DNA of 64,000 nt from NCBI RefSeq assembly GCF_018691265.1, contig NW_024881313.1:10058501-10122500 (forward strand), in the 5' to 3' direction. The position numbers and the translations under genes are program-made. This stretch comes from Tyto alba (taxonomy: Eukaryota > Chordata > Aves > Strigiformes > Tytonidae). Positions 23,831 through 38,400 of the stretch are shown in pieces. The notes beneath the pieces are model-generated. The model saw only the letters and a list, made by a program, of their open reading frames with translations, did no database searches and was not told the DNA's origin. Numbering within the stretch: the stretch's first letter is position 1; each line of letters starts with the position of its first letter.

Positions 23831-26800
23831 AAATTCTTATAAGTCTTTTGATGACAATTTTATGAGTCTTTCTTACAAATGGGATGACAAATACAGCATC
23901 AACAGCGTCATCAGAAGTTTTAAACACAGTAGACTGCCTACTCTTCCTCAAGTAGAATTATAGCCTTCAAAGAAAATAGTTGAAGGGGATTTGTCTTGAT
24001 AGAAGTTGAATGGAGATTGGATTTTTAAAATTTGATTGGAATTCTACTTACTGATACTTTGTGTTATTTCCATCTTGTGCTGCTAAGTATGTACTGCATA
24101 GATTATGTAAAGCCTGTACCTGTCCCAAACAGGCTGTGAGAGGGATTAGACCTGATCCCATCATGTTGCCTTCAATGAGTGCAAAATGGGTACCTTTTAG
24201 AAATTATAGTAATTTATTATTTATGTTAGACATTCAGATCTCAAGTACTTTGGTGAGTGACTGTGTAGATGAGGAAAGAAGTAGATTTTTGGGTGATGAA
24301 TTGTTAAATGTTGAATGTTAAATTACCTTAATGTTAAAACTGGAGCTATCCTAGACAGTACCTTTTAATTGCAGATTAACCTGAAAAAGTAATCACAGTA
24401 ACCTCTAATAACCAAAATTCATGTTCTTTTCAATTTTCTCTGTCCCGTCAAATAAGCAAAAAGATACCTGAACAAAACATCTCTCAGTATAAATTGAATG
24501 TTTTGTTTAACTCGCAGTAAAAAAATTCACTTTAGTAACCCATAATGATTGCCTCAATTCTGAAATTTGCTAAGTTAGAGAAATTTTTCTACATGAAAGA
24601 CAAAAGTTTCTCTCAGGAAATTTAAAATAAAAAATTTCACATACACACATATGCACCCACTTTTTATGTTACTCTCTCTCTTGTTTTTTTGGACAAAGCT
24701 ACTACCTGAATTAGACTTTACCCTGCAAGTATTCCTATTAATTTCAAAGCAATTTTCAGCAAATAAACTAATGAAAAAAAAATATTAGATCTCTCAAAGT
24801 TCACTGATTAAAAAAAAAAGATGCGCAGAGCTAATGGCAAGATGAAAAGTATTACATCTTTAAGTTGTTGCCAATCTAGTTTATATCTCATCATAAATAA
24901 GAGGTTGAGGAATAAATACCAATCTATTGTATTGCAGCTAGAACACTTATTTCACCATAGACTCTACCTAAGGCTACTTGAGGCATTTGTACCCTACTAT
25001 GCAACTTACAATGTCCTCATTCTTCAGACCATTTCCCCAAAAAACAGTTAACATTTTTTTATCTACTTTCTGTCACAGCTGGTATCGTCATCATCCTGTC
25101 TTCTTATATATGATTCTGAGTACTCCAAATCTAAACTCAATTACAAAGTAGGGAAGGTCATGCAGGTTTTGCCAGTTTGTTTTGGTAACGTTCAAAAAGA
25201 ATAAATTCAAACAGAAATGTACACAATAAAGAGTAATAGAAAATAGAAAGCATACATCCCTAAAGTGAATTTATCAGTATGCCTAGAATTCCTGTACAAT
25301 TTTTCTACTCAACAGCAGGCTATTTTCATCAATTCATTATATTTACAGTCAAGTATAATTTTAAAAATCTTATATAATGTTTCTCATTTTAAATTTTGTG
25401 TTGTAGATCTTGTTTTCCCTCTGCGCTGCATTCTGGGGAATCCAAATTATGACGCGGATCACATCACCCAAAGATAAACATCATTGAAAGAGCAGATCCA
25501 ACATTGCTTTAATTATGGAAACAGCACTTTGGAATAGCCTTCTAAGTTCCTTGGAATGAATCAAACATGCATCTTACTGAATTGCAATAGTTTCACTTAT
25601 GATAGGAGATGTTAGTGAATTTATATGAAAGTTTGGAAGATTCATTAGGATGTGTATTCATTTTTATTTGATTAAAAAAATATATATTTAATGTCCCCCA
25701 ATTTAAATAAAATGTTTGTTCATAATATATTTTTACATTCAAATGATTACAAAGTCTTAGAACCTGTGTAAAACTAATTGCATTTTGCAATGATTTTCTT
25801 AGTAATCATACGTGAAGAGTATTTTTCACAAGAGAAATAATTAAAATCATATCTATTGTAATCTGGTATAAAGTGACTGAATGTCTTCCTATTTGGGCTA
25901 AACGTAAACATATGTGAATGTCGTTTTTTCCATAATGATTGAATTACACTAGAATCTCAATGTCATGACCAATTCAGTGTTCATAGCATACAGCTACATG
26001 AGGATGAGTAGTTGAGGCACGAAAATGATTAAAACCAGCATGATAAAATAACTCGAACTAGTATGAGTTGAAACATCTTCAATAAAATTGGCTAATGTAT
26101 GTGTTGTATAATGCAGACTTGCAGTTTAGACTGAAGTATTTAAGGACTACACCTGCAGTTGCCAACTTTAGATACTGATCAAACCAGCACTTACACATGG
26201 GTATCCCATTGACTAATGTTACTCACGTGACAAAATATTTGCAAGGCTGGGCCCTTAATTTCTGGTAATTTCCTGCCGGGGTGATCTCAGGAGAGATGCA
26301 CGTCTTGTCTTTCAGGAGCTGTTGGAAAGATGTTTTGTACTAAGATAGGAAAATTAAATACAAATGGTAAAGGGAGTCTCCAAACAGCAGGACTGGCAAA
26401 AATACTGGAGCTAGGTTGTTTTTCTTTCCTCACACTCTTCCAACTTTTTATTTGGCTCCAAGACTTTTAGAAGTGCTTAAAGTCAAGTAGCTAAAAAATG
26501 TAGGCTGTCTTGCATGCTTCAAACTAGTAATAATACCTGTATTTAAAAATGGGTTTAAGTTTGGGTTGTTTTTTTTCCCATTCTATTTTCCTTTAAGACA
26601 TTTATGACATGCTAACAGACATCTCAGATTTAGTCAGATAGCCTACTTTTAATTAACCCATATTTTCAGTCTCTAGCTTTAACAGATGCCACTGTCTACA
26701 TAATTGGAGGTTTCAAATTAATTGTCAGTAACACAATGATGTTATATAAAGAAAATTGATCCAATGTCTAGTGATAATATCAGCTTAATTTTATTTAAAT

Positions 26801-27190
26801 TCTTACTTTAAAACCAAAGTTTTAAGTTACTCCATTTGTGTATCAAATGCCTTGTGCCTATCACTTTAGATTGTGCTCAGTGACCTTGAAATATTTGACT
26901 GAGAAAGCAGGTGTTATTTTGATAAGAGATACTAATACCTGGGATGCAACGGAAGGATAATACCTTCCTAAACTGAAGGCATGTTTAAATAGAGGACTTA
27001 CTTGTGGATCTTCTTCATTTTACATAATGAGAAGATTAAAAAAATGGTGCAGGAAAATCCTAGAAGAAATCAGATTTTAAATACTTGTTGAGAAGTTTAA
27101 TTCAAATGTTTATTCATTACAAGGTAGGATTCCAATGTCTTTTTAAGAAATGGATAAATACAATTATATACCTCTGAGTTCAAGATTGGA
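23831..27190. other. Unique AT-rich sequence, no gene seen
   Basis: Includes a weak exon-like spot at 25407-25477, where an acceptor-like ttgtgttgtag is followed by a short open segment with two CpGs and a stop. Near 24150-24190 a CCTGATCCCA...TTCAATGAG stretch resembles an old sauropsid palindromic repeat but is too short to call. 26150-26330 and 26560-26900 are repeat-free and homeodomain-core-rich. No gene is supported. Confidence 0.4.
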
Positions 27191-27194
27191 AATA

Positions 27195-27370
27195 TAATCT
27201 CATGACTAATGCACTGGTGCAGCAACCAGGAGCTTTCTTTGGTACTACCATTTCTGACCAAAATTTACCATCTCTTTGCCTGAATTTCCCCATCTGTGGA
27301 ATGGGGATGGATAGCAATACTGAAGTTATCTCTCACCGTAATCAAAATATTGCATTTGGGATCTTTCCCT
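27195..27370 (+). mobile_element. MIR SINE remnant (first of two)
   Basis: The plus strand follows the MIR consensus in order: TAATGCACTGGTGCAGC, a diverged middle, TTTCTGACC, then CATCTCTTTGCCTGAATTTC and CCCATCTGTGGAATGGGGAT, ending in a degraded acctacctca region. The 5' part is weaker than the 3' part. Confidence 0.75.
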
Positions 27371-27429
27371 TATGAAGCTATTATAAGATCTTTAAGAAAA
27401 TGACAGAATCTGACTCCAGAAGTACAACA

Positions 27430-27575
27430 CAATCTACAAACTTCTTATGTGACCCCATAAATCAGTGTACCTATGTTTTCAAAATTTGTAATAGTGACAC
27501 CAACCTCACAGGAATATTTTGAGGTCAGTTTAATATAATGACTAAGTAGCATAATGAAGAGTCATACTGAAAGTC
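27430..27575 (+). mobile_element. MIR SINE remnant (second of two)
   Basis: Starts with CTTCTTATGTGACCCCATAA (MIR acttactagctgtgtgacctt), passes through CCTATGTTTTC and ends in GTAATAGTGACACCAACCTC followed by ACAGGAATATTTTGAGG (MIR aataatagtacctacctcacagggttgttgtgagg). Same orientation as the MIR just upstream, so two separate insertions or a local duplication. Confidence 0.65.
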
Positions 27576-30500
27576 AGTTTCCTTATCAAAATAAATCCTT
27601 CAAAGAGACGGGAACAGGTTAAAGATTTAACATTTTCTGTATTTAAAAATCTGCCATCTTAGAAGGATAATAATGAAGATCTGAATTAAATTAATTTTAA
27701 AGGTATCCTAATGAATGTCATTTATTTATATGAAGTAATGAAAGGAATATGATTTCAAAGGTAAATTCAGATTAAGATGTAAATGTTCTATGTAAATCAC
27801 CGGCTTCTCATTCTAGTAACTATCATTTGCCTACAAATAAATAAAAAGATACAAATAAAGTAGTGACAAATATAAAAGGCACAGTAGTTTAACTAAGATC
27901 TTATCTGAAAGAAAACAGTTGTGCTTATATGAAGTCAATTCTATTAAATGAAAGATGCAAAAAACAGGCACAAAGTATACTCCAAATAAACTCCTGCTAC
28001 AGCCTACTGTCTCAGAGATCCTGAACTCTACAGAAATCTTACTTTCCTATCTTAGATATGTCTCATTTCTCAGCTTGATGGGAATCTGGAAATTAAACAT
28101 TCCTCAGCTTCAATTTGGCAGTTCCAGTTTGGCCAAATGAGGGGGGGAATCTACTATTGGGAACATCTAACATGTCTGATAGAACTGCTTGCCTTGTAAA
28201 AAGTGGCTGATGAAGTCAACCTCATAACTAAAGCAGAGGCCCAATACATTTCCTCTTTTCCATGGGTTTTTTAATCCCAATTTCCTACTTCCAAAGACTT
28301 GCCATTGTGTATAGGTTGTTTGAAAGCAAGGTGCATGAGAGGAGCAACGTTTTTCCTATTGCATACTGAGCAACAGAGTCTGAGAACAGTTCCTCTGGCT
28401 GAAGGCTTGAACAGGCTCATCATGGGTGTCCCGAGACTCTTCTACTTTACAGTAACATCCACTGGGTATGTATAAGCAATCCTTTGGATACAGACTGGAA
28501 GCTGGAGTTTGCCTTTCCCAGAAAAGAGGGAGTTTCAGGAAGAAACTCATAGAAACATCCCTGACTGCATCATTTTCCCATTAGCTCTGTGGTAGGTAGC
28601 TATATTCCTGTCAACTTGCTTGTCATGATGTTTTTTAATATAAACTATTTAAATATTTTAGACACCTACCACCAGTACTGGATCTAGTTTGTACTGTCTT
28701 TATAGCCACTGTGAATGAGTCACCCGAAAGATCTCTGGTTTTGAGTGATAGAGAGAATCTGGACGCTAGATGGCAAATGAATTGAATTATGTGTAGTTAA
28801 TATATTACTTACAGTTAATTGAATGGATTAAATGCTAACTACAAGGATTGTTTACTGCTAGGATATATTAGTGATATTTTGGTAAGCCACCCTTTTCTCC
28901 TCACCTCTTCAATATTCAATTGCTTATTTCTTTAGAGTTTGACCATGTTGTGTGGTTTATACAATTGTATGGGATCAAATGAAATCAGGTGAATTATGTA
29001 AGGAAATAGTGAACAAAATGTTGATGCAGAACTAATAGATTTTGTGCAAGTAACTATTTTTCTTTTATAAAGCCACTGTTTCATATCTCTCAAAACAAAA
29101 TTATTCTACAGGCTAAAACCGTAGCCTCACATATCTAAGTGAGAAACTTCATAACATTTGCAATATTCACAGTATTGCTTAAGACTTCCTTTTGATTCTG
29201 TTTGTCATTAAACTCCCCAGCGGCACGCCTTGGGGGAAAAATGTAGATAAACAACTTTTTTCAGCAAAAGTGTTAAAAAAGTGACTTCCCCTGCTCCTTC
29301 CAGCTGTTGTAATGTCACATCCCTACACATGGCCTTTCCTGGACTGTGTACACAGCAATATCAAGTTACTGAAAGCCCAGAAGTTAGCAGCTGAATCCTG
29401 TGTTCCCTTGAGAGCTGACCCTGTGCCATTCAAGTAACCGAAAAACTTGCTGCTGACCCCAGGATTAGGTCAGTTAAAGCTGTAAACTGTGCATACCAGA
29501 CACAAAAGACTCAGGGCCCTTTCTTTTGTCTTTCCTGTCTCCAGTTTTCTCTCGGGGCTTTGGGACTAGGGACATAGTTACCTAAGCCATTATCTAAAAG
29601 AGGTAGTTGATCAGATATTTTAATGATTACTTTTTACAGACAAATTTCTGTGAGCTTTCAGGATTTTATGTCATGTGATTAGACACTATTAAACTGAGTG
29701 GCTCTGAAGGTAACAGTTGTTTGGACTTTTCTTCTTTGCTCTTTAACTTGTGATAAAAAGAGCTATGTCTCAGCAGTGATGTTCATCAAGAAGAGCCATA
29801 ACTCTCAGAGGATGCTCAAAGCATTGCCATGTCTTGCAATATTATGCAAACTATGTTGCCCATAGTTGAAGTTTTTCTTAAAACTCTGGCTCCTAGAATC
29901 CTATGACTGCAGCTTGCTTTTTTTTTTTTTTTTTTTCCTTACTTATTTGCTTTCTCTAACAAATGTTTCTGACTGCTGAAAACAAGAGCTATAGAAGGTT
30001 CAGAATCTACAAGGCAAACGAGGATTTTAATAGGTAATATTTTAAAATACTTTCCCTTTTAAACCACCCTAGTAATTACATGAGGCTTGACTCATGTTTT
30101 TTAACTCTTGGGATTGCTAATGCTGAATGGGAAAAAACTATTCTTGGTCTATCCTTTTTCCATAAAACCTCTGGTTCCAGCATAGACATATAAAATGGCC
30201 ATGAGGCAGAGTTTTGCTGGGTTTCCTGGTTCCCTGCTGGTGTTTGACCTGATCAGTTTAGAATTAAAACAAAGTGGGCTGTCTGAGGGCCCACCACCCT
30301 CAATAACTCTCAGCACATGCAGGACCTCAGCCACAGTGTGTTGTGTTACCTATCACTCCCATCAGTTCTGGTTGAAGAAAATGCGATCTACTGCAGACTT
30401 CAGGATTTTCTCTTTCTACAGGGGGAACAAGTGTAAAAAGACCACGTTTGAAACTCAGATACAAACCGCAAGGTAAAGCAAAAATATGGTATCTCACATA

Positions 30501-32400
30501 CTTCAGAAGCACTTCCATATTAGTATCAGGGCCAATGGAAAACTTGGCTTGGCCCTTTGTCATTTTTGCCCCACCTATGGAAAACAGCAGAAAGATGTGG
30601 AAACATTGAGTAGGAATGAACTGCTGAGTGTCCTTGTGTTTATGGTTTGGCAAAGGAAAGTGATACAAAATGAATCCTCTCCCCCTCCACCCCTTGCTAT
30701 ATTTGTAATGCTTCCTCCTTTATTCTTTCTTCCCATTTTTCTGTCTGTCTGTCTCTGTCTCTCTCATGTTTATTTATCTTTGCAAAAAATCCTCTCCTGT
30801 CTTCTTTTTGGTTTGTTATGCATGGAGGTACATAATGGCGTATTTCATATCCACAAATATGTTATTTTATTTTAATGGACGAGAGGGAAACTTACCTAAA
30901 AATTACTCTTTACTGTTCCTATCAGTCAGCAGGCTCTTCTAGTATTCAAAACACCCAATACACTGCTCATATACTGTTTATATTATATTTATTTATTGCA
31001 TATGTATCTGCTTACTATACTCTAATCATTAATTTTCTCTATCCATTCCAGTAACGTAGCACTGTCCTTTTCCCAGTTTCTACTTCCTGTCCTGTTTGTT
31101 TGCTATTAGTTCCTTCTAGTTACTTGTTGTGCCTTCAGCACCGTGATTTTAGTTATCACTGTCTCTCTGTGCCTCAGGATGTACTACTACAGTTTTTATG
31201 CGCTGTTTTCTAACCAGCTGATTTTGGTGGGGCAGATGCAGGCAGCCCAGTTCTAATGGTGTTTGAATAAAAAGAGATTAAAGTAATAAAGAAAATTGTG
31301 GAACATTTTTAACACTATGGAATTTGTGATGTTTCTGCTCCTTACATTTTTCCACAAACCTTGAACGTAAGTACTTATCAGAACATTAATTATAGAAAAG
31401 TGTTCCAGGAAAGAAAAATACTGTAAGACAATTGAACTACAATTTTTAGATCGAAGAATAGCCTATTAGCTGACTGAGTGTGATCATGAATTTTGCTGGT
31501 GTCTGTCTGCACTGAGGTCATGAGCCTGTTATTTGAAGATAATGGCATTACTCCTTTGCTTCAAGTAGCAGCATTTGTGACTTCAGTTCTAACAGCCCTT
31601 TACCTTCTTTCCACTCATGACTCACATCTGACTCATTACCTTTAATCATTCTGAAGGCACGGATTTTATTTTTGCTCTTCTTTTAATCACAGAGCAAAAA
31701 AAAACCTAAATGCTTTGAGGGAGGCTAAGGTGTTATACACTGCAGCAGTGTAGGTATGTACCAACATGCTTATTTTTGGAAAACCTCAAGTGCTCCTAGT
31801 TTCATATGCATCTCCACAAACTGGATTTCACAGCGATGTCTACCAGAGGAAAACCTGATGATCAGGGATCGGTGGGAGAAATGAAGGATATGTTTCTGAG
31901 ATTCTAACAGCAAGGTTTGCTATTGAAGGTCAGATCACCTTTGGTTTTATTTTATATATGACTTATTTTCCCTGAAATATAGCTGTAAGAGAGGATTAAT
32001 GTATTCATGCCTTTATGGCCAATAATAAGATATATACTTGAATATATATTTTTCTTTGTCAGCAACATTCCTATTATTCATGGGAAAATCTAAGAATGCC
32101 TCATGCCCATGGTTAATTATACCTGATAATTGGACTATAGTATGTGTGTAAACAGCCTTATTAATGAAGAACAATGAACAATAGTTTGTGCTACTGAAAC
32201 AGAATTATTGCTCAGTATTTTTTTCTCCAGGATTTCTCCTTGCAAGAAACTCCAGTGGTGGTATTGGAATTTAGTTAGCATAGTCCTGGGTGTTACAGGA
32301 CCATGGAAACTTGCTGTACACTACTAATGGCTTCCTCTTTGCACCTCTTTATGGAAGCCCTTAATATTTTTCCCTGAGGAATCAACCAACTCTTAAGATG
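27576..32400. other. Unique sequence, no gene seen
   Basis: Contains T runs (29920-29938) and a CTGT/CTCT-rich patch at 30738-30765. A block at 29210-29520 is repeat-free with a small CpG cluster near 29221-29230 and could be conserved non-coding DNA. Open frames of up to 129 codons at 30195-30875 show nothing recognisable. Confidence 0.45.
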
Positions 32401-35400
32401 TTACATGAAAAATAACTCATCTCTGAGTGTGGCTGAGAGACAGCTGAGCCCTGGCAGAGGTGGGCGTAGTACCATAACAAGCAGCCTATGCAAGGTGAGA
32501 TGATCACTCTCCCTTCCCCAGCGTTTCCAGGTGGGGAGGCAGAGATGGACTTGGGCAGCAAAAGTTTCAGAGTAAGAGAGGAGCACAGGTTGTATCAGAC
32601 CCCGCTGGGGCATCAGAGGAGGGTACGCCTTGGCAGAGGGACACGGTAGGAGGTTGGCTGTCACAAGCCTACTGAGCACAGAATTGAATAGCACAGAGTC
32701 CCTCTCATTCAAAATAGAAAGTTAGTAAGGACAAATATGGCAGAGAAGATGGCCCATAAACAGTGCTTGGGGCCTATATGGGGGTGGTGTTTGTTATTAT
32801 TATTCTTTGTTTGGGATTCTCCTGTTCAGGAAGTTCTCCATCACACTATGCCTCGGATGAGTGCAAAGCACATGGGTCTTCTAACACATATCAGGGATTT
32901 TTCTACCAATACTTTAATCAAGAAAATTAAACGGTTTGCTGGTGCGTTTGAACATTTGATATGTATTTGCAATACACGTCTTTATGATCCTGTCAGACTC
33001 TATTGCAGTTATATGCAAGATATTGAAAATAGGCAAGATGTAGCACTGCCCATTGAAGCTGGTATAAATACATCCTCTAAAGTGCATGATTTAGTACATA
33101 TCCTAGTGTAATTTTCTCATTTAACAGGATAAGTATACAGGGTTGTATACAATGCTTGAGTCACCAGCAGAAACCACTTCTGGTTAGTGGATGCAGAGGT
33201 CCAGTATTTTAAAAAATGTATTTCTTTTGAATTTTCAGAATGAATAAAGGTTCATATAATATTTCCTCTAGATACTATTTCACAAACAATGTAGGTAGCG
33301 TAACACATAATAATAGCTCTGAAGCTAATTTTTATCACTATGTTGAAGAACTTATCAGAGATCTCTTGCAGTCAGATTTTAGTGGGAAACAACAGTAATG
33401 ACCAATATTACTGTTAATAACAGTTAGAAAATATTGATCACTGTATCATTGATATTGGTAAAAACAACTCAACATTTCAAGTTCAGTTGCACAATCTGAG
33501 CTCAGTCAAATTTGCCAAAAATGTGCACTGGGATGTTTTTGTTTTTTCTGGAAGATTTTCTGGAATTTATGGAAAATGTAGTTATGTAGTCTAAATATAT
33601 TCTGTGGAAAATACTCAAGTGTAAGGCCCATTTTCCTGTTAAGGAGATCCCAGAGCAACAGAATTAATAGTGCCTGAGTCCTTGAGCTTGTCTGGTTAGA
33701 AGATATGCATTTGGTTTCTAAGATTTGGATATTTATATCTGAATTCACAACTAATAGGATATCTAGATACACTTTTGTGTTCTCCAGAAGGCATAGTCAT
33801 ATTTCTCAACCACTTTCTAGTATTTATGGGTATCTGCCGTCATAACCTCTATTTTTTTACTGACTACATATGCAGCAGATGCTAAGTTTAAAAAGGTACA
33901 AAATAAGAACACTACATGGCTTTGTTGTTATGTTTGGTTCCTGTGGGGAACAGCTTCTGATGAGAGAGAAGTGAGCTAGAATTATGTAGAAATACATTCT
34001 TCTTTCATGCTTACTGCATCTTATTTGCTTGTCTGGATGACAATGTTAATTTTTTCAGCTATGCATCAGAAGTCCTACCAACATTTTCCTTTTCAGCTTT
34101 TTATAGCTGTGGTCATTGTTTACTTCACATTTTATTTTCTTTATCCCTCTAGCAACTATGAAATTATAGGTTAGATAAAGCTCTGTGCTCTAGATGATTG
34201 AGAAAATCCGATTAATAAAATCACATTTGTGATTTTGTTGTGCTATGGCAATTGCTATTGGAGGTGACTGCTTTTGACATTTTCTCACTGGATTCTTTGA
34301 AAGGTCTCAGTGCCTTTCTTACACCTTCTACAGGGAAACTACACAAATGGGGAAAGCCAGCTACACTGAAGACCCTAGCGTCATCTCCTGTGTATGGATT
34401 ACCCATGCAAGAATTTTTGAGTCAAGAAGAGTGATGCTGTGAAGTTTCAATATGCTATCTGGCTGCCCATTTTACAAAATCTCTGGAGGTGTTCACCCAA
34501 GCAAACTGCTCAGACACCATGTGTGAGGACCTGGGGTGTAATTTTCTCTAATGAATTGATTCCAAGATGCATAAAGTCTTGCAGATGAGGTTCCTGCTGT
34601 CAGTAGCACATCAGAGAAGATTGGTGTCAGATGAAAGAGTAACCCCTCCTCTAACAAAAAAACAGCAGGTAAAAATCCCCTTGCTATGTTCCCTAAGAGC
34701 TAATTCTAGATTCTATGTGCTCAGGTGCTGCCATTTCTGGTGGGAAGAAACCCTGTGGCCTGCAGTGTATGCTCATACTTATTGGTGTCCAGCATGCACT
34801 GATGCTTATACCTTTTGGAGGTTCCCATCCTCCCAAAGCAAAGATGGTCTTGGAAAAAAAAAAATATTTTTAGGCAGATGAGACAAAAGCAGTATCTTGG
34901 TCTTATTCCTACAGCATTTTACTAAGAAGAGCTTGATCCTTGGCTGACATAAATTGGGTAGCTGCGGTGACCTTTGTGTTTGGTTGTTTTTTCGTTTTGA
35001 CTCATTGAATATCCCCGTATCCTAAGCTCATTAAACTGTGGCTTAGCCAAATTTCCTGTAAGAAATGTTTTAAAAAGTAAGTGAAGCAGCATATTGTAAG
35101 TTCTATATCTTAGGGCAGAAATTTTTTATGAAGACATTTGCATTAAAGTACAAAGGTTCTCTAGAATGAGGGAGCCACAGATTTGTCATTAGCAGAACCA
35201 TCCAAGTGTCTGTGTCTTTGGATTAATGCACAGGTCTGGGATTCTGGACAGAGGGAGAAGACTTCCTACATGAACAATAGGTCTCTAGGCTGGACAGGTC
35301 ATTTGCAATAAATTATTCAATTACTCTTGTCTCTTGAACCTTCAGCTAGTTGCTGATAAATAGACTAGCAACCTTTTGGTTGTATTTGTTACTCAAAATA

Positions 35401-38400
35401 ACCCCAAACTGGAACAAGGTTCACAAGCAGATCATAGGGAACCATAAACATAGGAGCTGTTTGCATTGGATACTGACATCTTGTGGTACAATTTAGTTTT
35501 GGGATAGATCCTGATGCAGTTTTTGCAAAACTTGCACCAGTGAAAATGCTCTATTACTTGATCAAAATGACATTTAACTTATGGGCTTACAGAGATTTAT
35601 AGAAAAAGTCACTAGGTTTTCTAAAGGTAGAAAGCGTCCCATTTCTAGATGTGTTCCTAAGAATTAGAGGCTACAAAATCGTTTTTATTTTTTAAAGTAG
35701 CTTATTTTCCAAGGTAGTAGAGCTGATAGAGTCATCTCAACATAATGTAGTAGAGCTGACACAGTAGCTATGTAGGGTTTTGCTACTCTATTCCAAGCAG
35801 TATAAAAAAAAGAATTTCAGAACAATGGAAGATTCCAATATTCACACAGAAAATATGTTTTCTTTCCAAAGATTTAGGGGTTAGACAAAAAGAACAAAGT
35901 ATCTGCTTAGTCATTACAAAAGCTGAAAGGTTTCTGTAGCATGGGCAAATAGCTCTGAAATCATTTTACTTGTAAGGTTTACTTATCTATTTCAAACAGT
36001 GCTGTCATGTTTTGACAGGTCATTCCAAAAGCAGTAGTGAAGATTCGCATCAGACTTAGTCCAGATGTGATCCAAAACAAAAGGAAGAATGAGCATTTGT
36101 AAAACACAGTGCAGTAATGTGCAAAGTGGGCTAAAGAAAAGATAGACCATTTTTTTGTAGTTGAATCAGGAGAGCAAAAAGCTAACAGGAAAGTGCTTAT
36201 TAGCCCAGATACTCAGTAGGTTTGGTCTTACCTTCATATTCAGTGAAATTATTAGATATTTTTGATCTAATGGTAAGGGCTTGAAGAATGAAAAGATGTG
36301 CACTGTTTGGCTGGCAACTGCTCACTTCAACGTCTAGCTTAATGAATTGTGCTGTCATGCTGGGATTTGAAACAGACCAGCAAGTAAGGCTTCCCTGCTG
36401 CCTTACACGGCATTACACAACCAGCTCTTTTTTATATTTTGATAGTGACATCTATTGGAACTTTGAAGAATAATCTTCTGAAAAAAAAATCCAAACGTAT
36501 ATTAGTAAAAGAAAAATTGTTTGACAAATAAAAATTTCAGTTAAAATGAAAGCAGATACATACCTGTCATCAAAACCTATACAAGAATGAAAATACTGAT
36601 GTGAAAAAGAAAAATGTGGCAGGAGTTAGAATCAGATTCAAGAAAAAAATCTGCCTTTCTCTCTTTTGATGATGGGTGAGCTTAGAAACTTACCCAGCTG
36701 TCTGAAGTTTGTTTAGAATAAACCCATCAACCAAAGCTGCAACCTCAAAGTGAAACAAATACAGTATTTGATTGAATCCTCTATAGATATACACAAGACT
36801 TTGACAAGTATTGACAAGATCAGATCTAACAGAGTGGGTACAGTAGCAGTTAGCCAGTCAGCAAAGACTTGGCAAATATTCTTCACAAGCAACTTAAGTC
36901 TATGCAATCAAAGGGACACAACTGACCAGACTATTTAGAATTAAATTAGCTTCATCTTTTCTAAGCAAGCCATCTTCACATCTATGGATTAAAGTGTGAA
37001 TATGGTTTGTGTCTGTTTAGAGCTTACAGCTAGGATCCTAGACTTGTCCAAATATGTAAGACTGATACACAATGAATAAGTGTGGTCAATGGATTTACAT
37101 TACAATAAATTACTCCAATGTATTTACATTTTTTTAAATGTTTAGGTGCTATGAGAAGACTCTAGCATTCAGTCCCAGGCATCAGCAGTAGGCAGTAGTG
37201 AGTAAGGCTACCTCAAAAAATCTCCAGGATAAACTAGGACATCTGAAATGCACAAGGAGAGTGTGCTGTGGCAAGCACAGTCCACAGGCAGACCCTTTCC
37301 CTTCTGTTCCTCGTTCTCCCGAGGACTCCCAAAGTCCCTTCATGCACACCAGAGAAATGTGCCTCATTTCCCTAAACCCATGTATCTCCATAACATCTGG
37401 CCCATGATGAATATACTCATATGAAAGTTTCATGTTTATTTGTTAGAGGTAGTGACTTTGAGGCCTTCTCCTGGCTTCTTCTTCTCTACAAGGATTTGAT
37501 AAAGAATTCACCAGTATTTCAAATTATGAAAAAAGCAGGAGATTTCTGTGTCTCCTCAGATTATAGATTTTGGTAGGGTTTTATTTTGGTTTGGGTTTTT
37601 TTTTGAATATGATTTTATTTCAGTTATTTCTGATTTTGAAATGTTTTTATTACATTTTACTTCTTGGTATTGCTTCATATATCTGAAGATCTGGTTCTCC
37701 TTTTATTTATTTTGGTGTATCTTCACCAGTTCCAACATGGTTCATACCCTACTGACTACAATATGATAATAAAAACACAACTCAGGGAGCTAGTCAGACA
37801 GGGATCTTACTGTGAGATGAGGAAGCAAAGTATGATCTTACAGTAGCAAACATAATTGACTCAAAAAAATTGAGTGCAAAAGTACTTGATAAAGTCTCAA
37901 ATAACTATATTCTGAACTGCATATTTTGCAAATCTCTATGCATAAACCCTTTCATACACCATGTAAAACAACTGATAATGTCTTCAGTTATTGTTCTTGT
38001 ATAAATAATATATCAATTTCTTCTGATGCTGGGTGAGAAATGTTCAATTTTTACAGCCAAAGTTATGTTCTCCATTCTTATTCAGCATTTACAGAGCCTG
38101 AGGGAGAAAGAAAATGTTAATGATGTTGTAAAGACACTTTTTATAATGAAAATATATCCAAATTCATCTCACCTTTAATTTATTTAATAGGAATTCTATC
38201 ATATTATTTGGTGCTTTAAGAATGTCTATAAAAGGATAAAATAGGAAAGAATCAAGTAGTTTAGGCAGTGTATTGTGATTTTCTGTTCAAATATTGCTGC
38301 GTAAGAATAATCCTGCTTTGGTACAGTATCCATTTGACTTGTATAAGCAGTTTCAGTGACATCAGTTAAAATGAGCGAACACGGTAGAGTCACTTTTCTC

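Noticed and set aside
24130..24190. Sauropsid palindromic repeat (CCTGATCC...TTCAATG)
   Set aside because: Only half of the palindrome is arguable, and the match is short and gapped.
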